DNA of 64,000 bases from assembly GCF_900156895.1 (NCBI RefSeq), contig NZ_FTPD01000006.1, forward strand, positions 62,001 through 126,000, read 5' to 3'. The position numbers and the translations under genes are program-made. The stretch is from Mesorhizobium prunaredense. GTDB lineage: Bacteria > Pseudomonadota > Alphaproteobacteria > Rhizobiales > Rhizobiaceae. The notes under the pieces are model-generated. The model ran no database searches, was not told where the DNA came from, and saw only the letters and a list, made by a program, of their open reading frames with translations. Below are positions 55,548 to 64,000 of this stretch, one piece after another (position 1 is the stretch's first letter; each line of letters starts with the position of its first letter).

Positions 55548-57085
55548 GTGAGCTTGCCGAACGCTTCGAGACGCATGATCCCGGCGAGAAGCAGGTGGCG
55601 GAAAAGATCCGCTGCGATGCCTGCCCGGTCATGTGCTACATAGCAGATGGCCGCACCGGCGCCTGTGATCGCTACGGCAATGTCGGCGGCAGGATCGTGC
55701 GGATGGATCCGCTGACCATCCTCGACCACGCGACCGAGGCCGGCGGCGCGGTCGTGCCGTTTGTCGCCGAGGGCGAAGAATGGGACGGCGAACTGGTCAA
55801 CACCGGCCGCCGCTTCGTTACCGCGATCGGCGCCGGCACCACCTATCCCGACTACAAGCCGGCGCCTTTCATCGTCAGCCAGGAGGTCGAAGGCGTCGAT
55901 CTCGTCACCGTCGTCACCGAGGGCATCTTCTCCTACTGCGGCGTCAAGGTGAAGATCGATACCGACCGTCATATCGGCCCCGAAACGGCGACGGTGCGCG
56001 CCGGAGGCGAGGCGATCGGCCATGTCACGACAGGCGAATATGGCTCGCAGATGCTGTCGCTGGGTGGCGTGCATCATCTGACCGGCGGCTCCAAGACCGA
56101 AGGCCGCGCCACCTGCGATGCGCTGCTCAATCTATGCAACCGCAAGCCGGTCGAGCTCACGATCGACGGCGGCGCTGTGGTCATCGTCGAAGCCGGCAAG
56201 CCGCCGGTCATCGACGGCAAGCTCGAGCAGCGGATGCGCGTCGGCTGCGGCTCGGCCACCATCGGCATGTTCGCCACCCAATGGCGCGGCCTGGTCGACG
56301 AGGTGGTGGTGGTCGACGACCACATCACCGGCGTCGTCTCCGAGCATCAGGCAGGCAAGGTGCTCGGCTGGCAGGACACCGGGATAAAAATCGTCGGCCG
56401 CCGTTCGACGCCGGGCCGCTATTTCAAGGTGTCGGAGCCCGGGCTCGGCTGGGGCGGCACCAGTATTTCCGACCCGCTGTCGATCCTTGGTGAGTGGAAT
56501 GCGAAGAAGGGCGCGCGTCCCGGCCTGTCGCTGCTGATGGTCTCGACCACCGGCGAGCAGTTCGCCTATTACGAGCTCGACGACGCGTTGAAGCCGGTGC
56601 AGAAACCGTTCCCCGAGCGGCTGCAGAAATCCGTCGGCCTGATCGAGGACAATTGCGAGCCGGCGCTGTGCACCGTGCTGTTCGTCGGCGGCGCCGGCGG
56701 CTCGCTGCGCGCCGGCGTCACCGAGAACCCGGTCAATCTGACCCGCTCGGTGCAGGGCCTGACGACTTATGTGACGGTCGGCGGCGCGCCGGTCTATGTC
56801 TGGCCGGGCGGCGGCATCACGCTGATGGTCGACGTCACCCGCGTGCCGCAAGACGCCTTCGGCTATGTGCCGACGCCGGCGCTGGTGGCGCCGATCGAGT
56901 TCACCCTGCGCCGCGACGACTATATCAGGCTCGGCGGCTACGAAGCCGAAATCCGCAGCGTTGACGACATTTTGGCCAAGGGCGGCGAGTATCTCAACCC
57001 GCGCCGCGGCACGGCTGCGCCGGCCAGCAATCCGTGGCCGCCGCTGGCGCAGTTGCGGCGCGCAGCGGGCAACGGAGCCAAGTGA
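55544..57085 (+). CDS. 6-hydroxynicotinate reductase-like Fe-S protein
   Basis: A 513-residue protein with an N-terminal cluster motif (Cys24, 27, 31 and 41 in IRCDACPVMCYIADGRTGAC). The rest is a Gly-rich, largely beta protein (GGVHHLTGGSKTEGRATCD, VGCGSATIGMF, VYVWPGGGITLMVDV). It resembles proteins named after the Eubacterium barkeri 6-hydroxynicotinate reductase, an Fe-S flavoprotein that reduces 6-hydroxynicotinate to the 1,4,5,6-tetrahydro-6-oxo form. Whether this aerobic homologue uses the same substrate is unproven. It overlaps the molybdoenzyme gene by ATGA and is followed by a UPF0280 gene (TGATG). Confidence 0.78.
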   Translation: MSELAERFETHDPGEKQVAEKIRCDACPVMCYIADGRTGACDRYGNVGGRIVRMDPLTILDHATEAGGAVVPFVAEGEEWDGELVNTGRRFVTAIGAGTTYPDYKPAPFIVSQEVEGVDLVTVVTEGIFSYCGVKVKIDTDRHIGPETATVRAGGEAIGHVTTGEYGSQMLSLGGVHHLTGGSKTEGRATCDALLNLCNRKPVELTIDGGAVVIVEAGKPPVIDGKLEQRMRVGCGSATIGMFATQWRGLVDEVVVVDDHITGVVSEHQAGKVLGWQDTGIKIVGRRSTPGRYFKVSEPGLGWGGTSISDPLSILGEWNAKKGARPGLSLLMVSTTGEQFAYYELDDALKPVQKPFPERLQKSVGLIEDNCEPALCTVLFVGGAGGSLRAGVTENPVNLTRSVQGLTTYVTVGGAPVYVWPGGGITLMVDVTRVPQDAFGYVPTPALVAPIEFTLRRDDYIRLGGYEAEIRSVDDILAKGGEYLNPRRGTAAPASNPWPPLAQLRRAAGNGAK

Positions 57086-57966
57086 TGAACGGCCCGCAGG
57101 CACATTGGCTTGAGGACGGCAGGCGACTGCATCTCAATCATGGCCCGATCGACCTGATCATCGAGGCATTCGGCGAAGCGGACGAATGCCGCGCCGCCTA
57201 TGGCCAGGCGGTGGCGCGGTTTCAAACAATCCTGTCGGAGCTCGTCGACGAACTGCCAGAGCTGCGCCGCCCGGCCTCGTCACGGCCCCGTGCTTTTCCT
57301 GGCTCGACGGCGCGTCGCATGGAAGCGGCGGTTGTTCCGCTGGCGAAACAATTCCTCACCCCGATGGCTGCGGTCGCCGGTTCGGTAGCCGACGAAATGC
57401 TTGGTGCGCTGCTGGCCGGCCGCCGGCTCGATCGCGCCTATGTCAACAATGGTGGTGACAGCGCGATCCATCTCGGCAACGGCCGGTCCATGACGCTTGC
57501 CATTGCCGGGACGGGCCATGGACTGGCAGACCGGATCACGATCCGTGCCGAAGACGGAATCCGCGGCGTCGCGACCAGCGGCTGGCGCGGCCGTTCCTAT
57601 TCGCTCGGCATCGCCGACGCAGTCACCGTGCTGGCGCGGACCGGTGCTGAAGCCGATGCCGCTGCGACCCTGATCGCCAACGCCGTCGACCTGCCCGGTC
57701 ATGGCGCCATCGAGCGCGTGCCGGCGCGCGATCTGGCGCCGGACAGCGACCTTGGCGATCGCCTGGTCACCCAAGCCGTCGGTGCGCTTTCCTCCAGGGA
57801 AATAGCCGCCGCGCTCGACCGTGGGATCGCCGTCGCCGAAGATTTTCGGCGACATGGCCTGATTGCCGCTTCAGCCTTGTTCCTTGCCGGTCAGGCACGG
57901 ATCGCCGGCCCCATGGCGCTCGTTGCGCCCAACGAGAAATCAAGGAAGGAAATTGCCCATGCCTGA
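57085..57966 (+). CDS. UPF0280 family protein (ApbE-like fold)
   Basis: A 293-residue soluble protein with UPF0280 features: LTPMAAVAGSVADEMLGALL, DRAYVNNGGDSAIHLG and GVATSGWRGRSYSLGIADAV. The VAGSVAD...NNGGD...GVATSG order parallels that in ApbE flavin transferases, which covalently attach FMN to proteins, and I recall the family being placed in that superfamily. Its place directly after the Fe-S reductase-like gene suggests a maturation role. It shares one base with the preceding stop and overlaps the next gene by 8 bp. Confidence 0.82.
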   Translation: MNGPQAHWLEDGRRLHLNHGPIDLIIEAFGEADECRAAYGQAVARFQTILSELVDELPELRRPASSRPRAFPGSTARRMEAAVVPLAKQFLTPMAAVAGSVADEMLGALLAGRRLDRAYVNNGGDSAIHLGNGRSMTLAIAGTGHGLADRITIRAEDGIRGVATSGWRGRSYSLGIADAVTVLARTGAEADAAATLIANAVDLPGHGAIERVPARDLAPDSDLGDRLVTQAVGALSSREIAAALDRGIAVAEDFRRHGLIAASALFLAGQARIAGPMALVAPNEKSRKEIAHA

Positions 57967-58543
57967 GTTTGCGATCCGCAAGATTGCCGTGCTGACCGAG
58001 GAGATATTTCATGAGGGCGGGCCGGTGGCGAAGGTGCCGCGCCGCCGCGCCGCGGCCATGGCGGTGGTCAACAACCCATTCGCCGGCCGTTACGTGGAAG
58101 ACCTCCAGAGCGCCATGGACGATCTGAAGCCGCTCGGGCTGCTGCTCTCGGACAAGCTCATCGCCGCATTGGGTGGCGACGTGAAACAGATCGACGGCTA
58201 CGGCAAGGGCGCCATCGTCGGCATCGCCGGCGAACTGGAGCATGGCGCGCTGTGGCATGTGCCTGGCGGCTATGCCATGCGCGAGCGGCTCGGCGACGCC
58301 AAGGCGATCGTGCCATCGGCAAAGAAGGTCGGCGCCTTCGGCTCGCGGCTCGACGTGCCGCTCGGCCATATCAACGCCGCCTATGTGCGCAGTCATTTCG
58401 ATGCCATCGAGGTCGGCATCAGCGACGGGCCTCGTCCCGACGAGATCCTGTTCTGCCTCGCCATGACCTGCGGCCCGCGCGTGCACGACCGCATGGGCGG
58501 CCTCGCGGCAAAGGACATCAAGGCGTGGGACGGACTGCGGTGA
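57959..58543 (+). CDS. AmaS/DUF1185 (amino acid synthesis family) protein
   Basis: A 194-residue protein of the family called amino acid synthesis (DUF1185). Landmarks are IRKIAVLTEEIFHEGGP, AVVNNPFAGRYVEDL, GKGAIVGIAGELEHGAL and SFDAIEVGISDGPRPDEI-like spacing near the end (HFDAIEVGISDGPRPDEIL). No catalytic chemistry is established for it. Start ATG 57959 overlaps the UPF0280 gene by 8 bp, and its stop overlaps the MarR gene as GTGA. Given the pathway context it is a candidate ring-opening or amide-processing enzyme, by inference only. Confidence 0.82.
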   Translation: MPEFAIRKIAVLTEEIFHEGGPVAKVPRRRAAAMAVVNNPFAGRYVEDLQSAMDDLKPLGLLLSDKLIAALGGDVKQIDGYGKGAIVGIAGELEHGALWHVPGGYAMRERLGDAKAIVPSAKKVGAFGSRLDVPLGHINAAYVRSHFDAIEVGISDGPRPDEILFCLAMTCGPRVHDRMGGLAAKDIKAWDGLR

Positions 58544-59001
58544 GCGCCGAAGACGTCAAGCTCAAGCTGGTCGAGGCCGAGGAGCCGGACGAGCACGATT
58601 ACCGCCTGCAGGAGCAGGTCGGCTTCATCCTGCGCAAGGCGCACCAGCGCCATGTCTCGATCTTCGCCGCACACATCGCCGACCTGACGCCGCCGCAATT
58701 CGCAGCCCTGGCCAAATTGCACGATGTCGGCGAGACCTCGCAGAACCAGCTTGGCAGCCTGATCGCCATGGACGCGGCGACGGTGAAAGGTGTCATCGAC
58801 CGGCTCAAGGCGCGCGGCCTGGTCGAGCTTTCCAAGCATGAGGTCGACAAAAGGCGCCTGCTGGTCAATCTGACCGCTGAAGGCCGCAATGCCGTCGAGC
58901 GGCTGATCCCGATCGCCCGCGACATCACGCAGGAAACGCTGGCGCCGCTTTCGGCCAGGGAGGCGGCGATTTTCATGAGGCTTTTGGCCAAGCTGGCGTG
59001 A
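58540..59001 (+). CDS. MarR-family transcriptional regulator
   Basis: A 153-residue winged-helix regulator. The N-terminal dimer helix (GFILRKAHQRHVSIFAAHI), recognition region TSQNQLGSLIAMDAATVKGVIDRL (quoted in part: LGSLIAMDAATVKGVIDRL) and wing DKRRLLVNLTAEGR are classical. GTG 58540 overlaps the preceding stop. As last gene of the operon it likely senses a pathway intermediate, often an aromatic or heteroaromatic acid for this family, and represses the promoter at 51574. Confidence 0.93.
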   Translation: MSAEDVKLKLVEAEEPDEHDYRLQEQVGFILRKAHQRHVSIFAAHIADLTPPQFAALAKLHDVGETSQNQLGSLIAMDAATVKGVIDRLKARGLVELSKHEVDKRRLLVNLTAEGRNAVERLIPIARDITQETLAPLSAREAAIFMRLLAKLA

Positions 59002-59074
59002 GCGCGGCCTTGGTTACCCTAGGCCGTAAGAGTCCGCATTTTCGGATACTTAGCCGAGTGAACTTGTTCGGCCT

Positions 59075-59254
59075 GCGCTGCCCCTCATTGCCCTGCCGGG
59101 CATTTCTCCCCGTATAGTGACGGGGAGAAAGATGCTGTCATCGACGGTTTCGCCAATCACCAGCGTTGCAAAAAGGTTGCCGGCGCCGCGGCCAGTCCCT
59201 TCTCCCCGTCACTATACGGGGAGAAGGTGCCGGCAGGCGGATGAGGGGCAGCGC
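59075..59254. repeat. Long palindromic intergenic repeat, family I, copy 4
   Basis: Full-length element with GCGCTGCCCCTCATTGCC and GGCGGATGAGGGGCAGCGC as outer arms, two CTCCCCGTATAGTGACGGGG-type inner hairpins and the TTTCGCCAATCACCAGCG core. It lies between the convergent MarR and monooxygenase genes and fills most of the 59002-59402 gap. Confidence 0.9.
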
Positions 59255-59402
59255 TACGCTATGCCCCTCATGCCACCGTCTCCGGTGCCTCAAAGGCCAT
59301 GCGCCTGATGATCCGCAATTCATGCCGGCCACTGGGCGCGTCGCTGGGGGCGATCGCACAAAGCGTCAGCGCGTAACACGCCTTCGCAGTCTCGCAAAAA
59401 AG

Positions 59403-60404
59403 TCAGGCCGCTTCCGACAGCGATTTGTGGACGTCGGCCAGGATCTCGAAGGATCGCACCCGCGCTGCGTGGTCGAAAATCTGCGCGGTGACCATCAGCT
59501 CGTCGGCGCCGGTGCGCCGCACGAACGCCGCGATGCCTTGCCTGACCGTTTCCGGGGCGCCGACGACGGCGCAGGACAGCGCTTGGCCGAGCATGGTTTT
59601 GGCCATCGCGTCGAGGTTGCGCTCATATCCGTCGACCGGCGGCGGCAAGCGGCCGGGCCGGCCGGTGCGCAGATTGACGAAGGCCTGTTGCAGCGAGGTG
59701 AACAACAGCCGCGCCTCGGCGTCGGAGGGTGCAGCGAACACGTTGAGGCCGAGCATCACATAGGGCTTGTCGAGCTGTTTCGACGGCTGGAAGCGCGAGC
59801 GGTAGATCTCCAGTGCGTGGTCGAGTTCGGCCGGTGCGAAATGCGACGCGAAGGCGTAGGGCAGGCCGAGCATGGCAGCGAGCTGCGCGCCATAGAGGCT
59901 CGAGCCCAAAATCCAGATCGGCACCTGCTCGCCCTCGCCGGGCACGGCGCGGATACGCTGACCGTCTTCGGCCGGCTGGAAATAGCTCATCAATTCGACG
60001 ACATCCTGCGGAAAACTGTCGGCGCCGGCCTCAAGGTTGCGGCGCAGCGCGCGCGCCGTGCCCATGTCGGTGCCAGGCGCCCGGCCGAGGCCGAGGTCGA
60101 TGCGGCCTGGATGCAATGCGTTGAGTGTGCCGAACTGCTCGGCGATGACCAGCGGCGAATGGTTGGGCAGCATGATGCCGCCGGCTCCGACGCGTATCGT
60201 CGTGGTGCCGCCGGCGACGTGGGCAATGACGACGGAGGTGGCGGCGCTGGCGATGCCCGGCATGTTGTGATGCTCGGCCAGCCAATAGCGCCTGTAGCCC
60301 AGCCGCTCGGCATGGCGGGCGAGATCGAGCGAATTGGCGAGCGATTGCGAAGCGTTGCTGCCTTCGACGATCGGCGACAGGTCGAGAACGGAAAGAGTGG
60401 TCAT
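59403..60404 (-). CDS. Luciferase-like (LLM class) flavin monooxygenase
   Basis: A 333-residue TIM-barrel flavin-dependent oxidoreductase of the MsnO8/YhbW type. [13 protein letters not shown] starts the first strand. [20 protein letters not shown], taken as overlapping [10 protein letters not shown] and [10 protein letters not shown], is the family core. [20 protein letters not shown] and [14 protein letters not shown] bind the flavin phosphate. Start ATG 60404. Substrate unknown. It faces the N-heterocycle operon across a repeat and is probably monocistronic. Confidence 0.92.
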   Translation of the reverse strand: MTTLSVLDLSPIVEGSNASQSLANSLDLARHAERLGYRRYWLAEHHNMPGIASAATSVVIAHVAGGTTTIRVGAGGIMLPNHSPLVIAEQFGTLNALHPGRIDLGLGRAPGTDMGTARALRRNLEAGADSFPQDVVELMSYFQPAEDGQRIRAVPGEGEQVPIWILGSSLYGAQLAAMLGLPYAFASHFAPAELDHALEIYRSRFQPSKQLDKPYVMLGLNVFAAPSDAEARLLFTSLQQAFVNLRTGRPGRLPPPVDGYERNLDAMAKTMLGQALSCAVVGAPETVRQGIAAFVRRTGADELMVTAQIFDHAARVRSFEILADVHKSLSEAA

Positions 60405-60560
60405 AGGCGGGGATCCTGTGGACCGGAGGGATGTAGGAAGCGACCGCCACGGCCGCAAATTCAAAAAATTGAACCGACACCGCGCCTCCAGGCAGCGCAA
60501 GGACGCCCTGGCATTTTGAATCCGAGGGACCCCTTTCCGGAACTTGTCCCGGTTCTCAAA

Positions 60561-61724
60561 TCACGCGCCCGCCGCTTTCTCGGTGTCGGAAATCTCTTCG
60601 TCCTCAACCGCCGTATGCTGCGCTGCCAGGAAATTGCCGACATGGCTGAGGCCGTCGAAATGATCGCAGAACACCTTGATGACGACCAGCAGCGGCACCG
60701 CGATCAGCGCGCCGACGAAACCCCACAGCCAGGACCAGAAGGCAATTGCAATGAGGATTGCCACTGCATTGATCTCGAGGCGGCGGCCAACCACCGTCGG
60801 TGTCACGAACTGGCCTTCGATGACATCGCACAAAATGACGAAGGCTGGCGCCAGCAGCGCATAGGAGATCGTCTCGAAGCTGATCAGTGCGATGACGGTG
60901 ACCAGCGTGATCGTAATCAGCGCACCGATATAGGGCAGGAAATTAAGCAGAGCCGCTGCTGCGCCCCAGACCTGCGCGTTGGGCACGCCGAGGGCCCACA
61001 GGCCGAGTCCGATGACCACGCCCAGGCATGTATTGATGACGGCGACGGTAAGCAGATAGTGCGAGATTTCACGTTCGACATCATAGACGACGCGCAGTGC
61101 CCGCTTCTTTTCGCTGAGACTGGGGAAGGACTGGACAATCTTCTCATAGAACATCGTGCCGGAGGCGAGCAGGAACAGCGACAGGACGAAGACGATGGTG
61201 ATGCTGGTGCCCGCCGACAGCACATTGCCGGCGGCTTGCGAGAGGATGCCCGATGGCGCCATGGCCACCCTTTGAACGCCAGGCTCCTGGGACGTCTGCG
61301 TCAGTCCCTCTATCTGGCGCAAAATCTCCACGATCCTTTCGAACGGACGGCGCAGTTGCGCCAGACGTTCCGCAAGCTGCTGGCCGATCGACGCGGTGTT
61401 GTTGATGAGGTCGATGACCGGGCCGCTGAGCAGATACCCTGCGACGGCGATGACGCAGAACGACAGCAGCACCAGCAGTGTCGCCGACATCACATCGGGC
61501 ATGCCGTGCTTGCGCAGGAAGCGGACGATCGGCGTCAGCGTCAGCGCCAGCAGGAAAGCCAGTATGACCGGCATGAAGAAGGCACGGGCGAAGTAGAGCG
61601 CGTAGATCGCCATGAGGATGAAGATGCCAAGGAGCACCGAACGGATCAGACGCACGTCCGCACGCGCCTCGACGCGCGGATCCGGGCTCTCGGCAGCGCC
61701 CGAAACGGCGGGTTCGGCTTTCAT
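60561..61724 (-). CDS. AI-2E family (PerM-like) transporter
   Basis: A 387-residue membrane protein with about eight hydrophobic segments, two near the N-terminus and a cluster in the second half. The domain is typified by FLLALTLTPIVRFLRKHGMP, a long extracytoplasmic stretch (INNTASIGQQLAERLAQLRR) and NFLPYIGALITITLVTVIAL. Family members export small molecules or ions; the AI-2 name comes from TqsA and is not evidence of quorum signalling here. Single gene, start ATG 61724. Confidence 0.93.
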   Translation of the reverse strand: MKAEPAVSGAAESPDPRVEARADVRLIRSVLLGIFILMAIYALYFARAFFMPVILAFLLALTLTPIVRFLRKHGMPDVMSATLLVLLSFCVIAVAGYLLSGPVIDLINNTASIGQQLAERLAQLRRPFERIVEILRQIEGLTQTSQEPGVQRVAMAPSGILSQAAGNVLSAGTSITIVFVLSLFLLASGTMFYEKIVQSFPSLSEKKRALRVVYDVEREISHYLLTVAVINTCLGVVIGLGLWALGVPNAQVWGAAAALLNFLPYIGALITITLVTVIALISFETISYALLAPAFVILCDVIEGQFVTPTVVGRRLEINAVAILIAIAFWSWLWGFVGALIAVPLLVVIKVFCDHFDGLSHVGNFLAAQHTAVEDEEISDTEKAAGA

Positions 61725-61819
61725 TCTGGCCCTCGGCGGGTGTACGCTGTTGGCGGAAACGCCTTTGCGGCTTCAAGGTTCCGTTGGAGCGACGCGTCCA
61801 CTTCGACGCTCAAAGTACG

Positions 61820-61883
61820 CTCTAACGCTTTGAATCTACCATCGGCCCGAAAATCGATTCCGATTTGCGGCCGATGCGTTAGC
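61820..61883. repeat. Palindromic intergenic element related to the one at 20604
   Basis: TCTAACGC and GCGTTAG arms enclose CATCGGCC/GGCCGATG and the core CCGAAAATCGATTCCGATTT, which matches the core of the element at 20604. Noncoding, between two minus-strand genes. Confidence 0.7.
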
Positions 61884-61925
61884 CGGCGCTAACGATGACC
61901 TTAGCCCTACGACCTTGCCGGCGAA

Positions 61926-62990
61926 TCAGGCGGCCGGCGCTGCCACGGCAGGGGTAGCCTTCGCCGTTTCCTTGCGCACGATCGGTGCCACCTTGGTGCC
62001 GTAGAGTTCGATCGCCTTCATGATTTTGGCGTGCGCCATGGTGCCGATCGCCATTTGCAGCAGGAAGCGGTCGTTGCCGAATATCCTGTGCTGGGCAACG
62101 ATCTTTTCGGCCACCTGTTCTGGGTTGCCGACGAACAGCGCGCCGTTCGGGCCGCGCGACTGGTCGAAATGTGCTCTCGACGTCGGACCCCAGCCGCGCT
62201 CGCGGCCGATGCGGTTCATCACCTCGGCCTGCGGCCCATAAAAATCATTGGCCGCCTGGTCGGTGGTCTCGGCAATGAAGCCGTGCACGTTGAGGCTGGT
62301 GGCCAGATCAGCCGGATCGTTGCCGGCCCGTTTGGCCGCCTCCCTGTAAATATCGAACAGCGGCGAGAACCGCGCCGGCTCGCCGCCGATGATGGCCAGC
62401 GCCAGCGGCAGGCCGAGCGCGCCGGCCCGCGCGGCGGATTGCGGCGTGCCGCCAATCGCGATCCAGATCGGCAATCTGTCCTGGAACGGGCGGGGATAGA
62501 CGCCGCGATCATTGATCGGAGCGCGCAGCCTGCCCGACCAGGTCACTTTGACATGATCGCGGACGGCAAGCAGCAGATCGAGCTTTTCGGCAAAGAGCTC
62601 GTCATAGTCTTCGAGATTGTAGCCGAACAGCGGAAAGGATTCGATGAACGAGCCGCGCCCGGCCATGATCTCGGCCCGGCCGCTGGATAGAAGGTCGAGT
62701 GTCGCAAACTGCTGGAAGACACGAACCGGATCGTCGGAGGATAGCACGGTGACCGCGCTGGTCAGCTTTATGCGCCGGGTGCGTTCGGCCGCCGCGGCCA
62801 GGGCCACGACCGGCGCTGAAGCCGCATAATCGGGACGGTGATGCTCGCCCAAGCCAAACACGTCGAGGCCGACCTGTTCGGCCAGCTCGATCTCTTCGAT
62901 CAGGTTGCGCAGCCGCTCATGCGCACCGATGGCGCCTGGGCCTGGTTCCGGGCTGACGTCGGCGAAGGTGTAGAGACCGAGTTCCATCAT
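61926..62990 (-). CDS. LLM class flavin-dependent oxidoreductase
   Basis: A 354-residue bacterial-luciferase-like protein of a different branch from the one at 59403. [40 protein letters not shown] and [20 protein letters not shown] are the flavin-barrel motifs, and [20 protein letters not shown] follows. An Ala-rich C-terminal tail ends it. The start is ATG 62990 or the next codon. Substrate unknown, single gene. Confidence 0.92.
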   Translation of the reverse strand: MMELGLYTFADVSPEPGPGAIGAHERLRNLIEEIELAEQVGLDVFGLGEHHRPDYAASAPVVALAAAAERTRRIKLTSAVTVLSSDDPVRVFQQFATLDLLSSGRAEIMAGRGSFIESFPLFGYNLEDYDELFAEKLDLLLAVRDHVKVTWSGRLRAPINDRGVYPRPFQDRLPIWIAIGGTPQSAARAGALGLPLALAIIGGEPARFSPLFDIYREAAKRAGNDPADLATSLNVHGFIAETTDQAANDFYGPQAEVMNRIGRERGWGPTSRAHFDQSRGPNGALFVGNPEQVAEKIVAQHRIFGNDRFLLQMAIGTMAHAKIMKAIELYGTKVAPIVRKETAKATPAVAAPAA

Positions 62991-63226
62991 CTGTCATCCT
63001 GGTGCTTTTGTTCTGGTGTTTTGTTTTTCGCGCTACAGGTAGCGACCAGTCCGCCGCGCCGCCAGAGGGTCGGATGGTGAACAGTGCATGTCCGTTTCAG
63101 CCGAATTCAGCCGAAAAGGCGTCTCCCGACTGCAACAGCTCAGAATTTCATGGCTGGCATACCGTTTTGGCGCTTGAACTCTGGGTTTTCACGCGTATGT
63201 AAGCCTCGCAAATTGACTCCAGGGAA

Positions 63227-63661
63227 GTGGACTTGGCTATCTATAGGGAAAAAGACGTTTTCGAGCGGCGCAATGCCGCAAACGAGGCAAAGAAGGCGCT
63301 TCTCGAGCGCTTCAAGGCAAAGCCGGCAGCGGACGATCCAGCGGTGCTGGCACGACAGGCCGAGCGCAAGGCGATCCTCGAAGCCCGTGCGATACGCGAG
63401 GCCGAAAAGGCCAGGCTGAAGCAGGAAAAGCTGGCGCGCGAAGCGGCCGAAAAGGCCGAGCGCGAAGCTGCTGCCGAAGCGGCGCGTATCGCTGCGGAAG
63501 AAGCGGCGCAGGCGGAAGCGAAGATCCGGGAAGCCGAAGAGAACGAGCGCATCGCTCGTTTGCTTGCCGACGAGGCCGAGCGCAAAGCCAAGCGCGACGC
63601 GCGCTATGCGGCGCGCAAGCAGCGCACCGGCAGGACGCCTCCGGGCTTTTCCGCTCGCTAG
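63227..63661 (+). CDS. DUF6481-type Ala/Glu-rich coiled-coil protein
   Basis: A 144-residue, highly charged protein. After IYREKDVFERRNAANEAKKA it is a nearly continuous helix of A, E, K and R (for example AEKAEREAAAEAARIAAEEA), suggesting a long single helix or coiled coil, then a basic tail (RYAARKQRTGRTPPGF). It resembles the small rhizobial DUF6481 proteins. Start GTG 63227 with AGGGAA upstream, or TTG 63233. Function unknown. Confidence 0.75.
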   Translation: MDLAIYREKDVFERRNAANEAKKALLERFKAKPAADDPAVLARQAERKAILEARAIREAEKARLKQEKLAREAAEKAEREAAAEAARIAAEEAAQAEAKIREAEENERIARLLADEAERKAKRDARYAARKQRTGRTPPGFSAR

Positions 63662-63691
63662 CGCTCCTACAGCGCGATTTCACGAATCAAA

Positions 63692-63719
63692 TTCAGGGCC
63701 GCCTTGCAGCGGCCCTGAA
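63692..63719. terminator. Bidirectional terminator-like hairpin
   Basis: TTCAGGGCCGC/GCGGCCCTGAA, an 11-bp perfect stem with a 6-base loop, between the convergent DUF6481 and SMR genes. T-rich bases on either side are few, but its place suits ending both transcripts. Confidence 0.7.
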
Positions 63720-63748
63720 GGCGTTTGTGCTGCTGCCTTGCTGCAAAA

Positions 63749-64000
63749 CTAGGTCGCGAGTTTCAATCCCGTGATGCCGCAGAAGATGAGTGCGATGCAG
63801 GCCAGCCTGATCGCGGTCGCAGGCTCACCGAGCAGCCAGATGCCAAGCAGCGCCGTGCCGACGGTGCCGATGCCGGTCCACACCGCGTAAGCCGTGCCGA
63901 CCGGCAGCGTCTTCAGCGCCAGTCCGAGCAAGGCGAGACTGACGGCCATCGAGGCAACCGTCAGGACGGTCGGAAGCGGCTTCGAAAAGCCGTCAGTGTA
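63749..64000 (-). CDS. SMR-family multidrug/guanidinium transporter, partial
   Basis: The last 83 residues of a small multidrug resistance protein; the start lies beyond the window. From the edge it reads YTDGFSKPLPTVLTVASMAV, then LKTLPVGTAYAVWTGIGTVG and LLGEPATAIRLACIALIFCG. The WTGIG and LPVGTAYAVW motifs fit the SugE/Gdx branch, whose members export guanidinium, rather than EmrE. The first helix, which should carry the essential Glu, is not in view. It probably has four helices in total. Confidence 0.9.
   Translation of the reverse strand, partial: YTDGFSKPLPTVLTVASMAVSLALLGLALKTLPVGTAYAVWTGIGTVGTALLGIWLLGEPATAIRLACIALIFCGITGLKLAT

Noticed and set aside
59166..61892. 908-codon plus-strand frame
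   Set aside because: It runs antisense to two well-supported minus-strand genes (LLM monooxygenase and AI-2E transporter) and has the His/Arg/Gln-rich composition of a GC-skewed shadow.

Overview
The window looks like chromosome of an alphaproteobacterium of the order Rhizobiales, most like Mesorhizobium. The base composition is GC-rich. There is a smo-type polyol operon, a nodF/nodE-like pair, a rhizobial-style urease cluster, many small DUF proteins typical of the group, and several families of long palindromic intergenic repeats. This assignment comes from gene content and remembered homologues, not from a database search.

Layout. Positions 1-2031 are visibly AT-richer and carry a three-gene block: a small unknown protein, an HExxH metalloprotease-like protein and a frameshifted dCTP-deaminase/dUTPase-like gene. 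The block ends beside the 3' end of a tRNA-Arg(CCG), which suggests the edge of an integrated island. From 2.5 to 7.3 kb lie a D-Ala-D-Ala carboxypeptidase lipoprotein, an unknown protein, a P-loop kinase, an H1-like basic protein and a GST. A nodFE-like acyl carrier protein/ketosynthase pair (7.35-8.8 kb) diverges from a urease cluster (9.0-17.4 kb). All seven ure genes (D, A, B, C, E, F, G) are present but interleaved with six or more non-urease genes, two of them antisense.

From 18.5 to 30.7 kb is a polyol uptake and catabolism locus: a SorC-family regulator, an ABC importer (smoE-F-G-K), sorbitol dehydrogenase (smoS), mannitol dehydrogenase (mtlK), an HAD phosphatase and an FGGY kinase. 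Paired AGCAATTGCT-like sites with identical 19-bp spacing lie upstream of both the regulator and smoE. After a MATE transporter comes a small gene graveyard (33.65-34.42 kb), then a class III nucleotide cyclase. A ureohydrolase is encoded with an amino-acid-type ABC importer that lacks its own ATPase, divergent from a LysR regulator with a perfect dyad between them.

The 41-51 kb part holds pncB, an unknown membrane protein whose start lies in a repeat, a Liv-type ABC operon, a NhaD-type antiporter and a nicotinamidase. The nicotinamidase diverges from a tightly overlapping operon (51.7-59.0 kb): FAD subunit and fused 2Fe-2S/molybdopterin subunit of a xanthine-dehydrogenase-family hydroxylase, a 6-hydroxynicotinate-reductase-like Fe-S protein, a UPF0280 (ApbE-like) protein, an AmaS/DUF1185 protein and a MarR regulator. 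A promoter with an overlapping dyad precedes it. This is the best candidate for a poorly described system: a putative reductive N-heterocycle (nicotinate-like) pathway. One copy of a palindromic intergenic repeat sits in frame inside its molybdoenzyme gene. The window ends with two luciferase-like monooxygenases, an AI-2E family transporter, a DUF6481 protein and a truncated SMR transporter.
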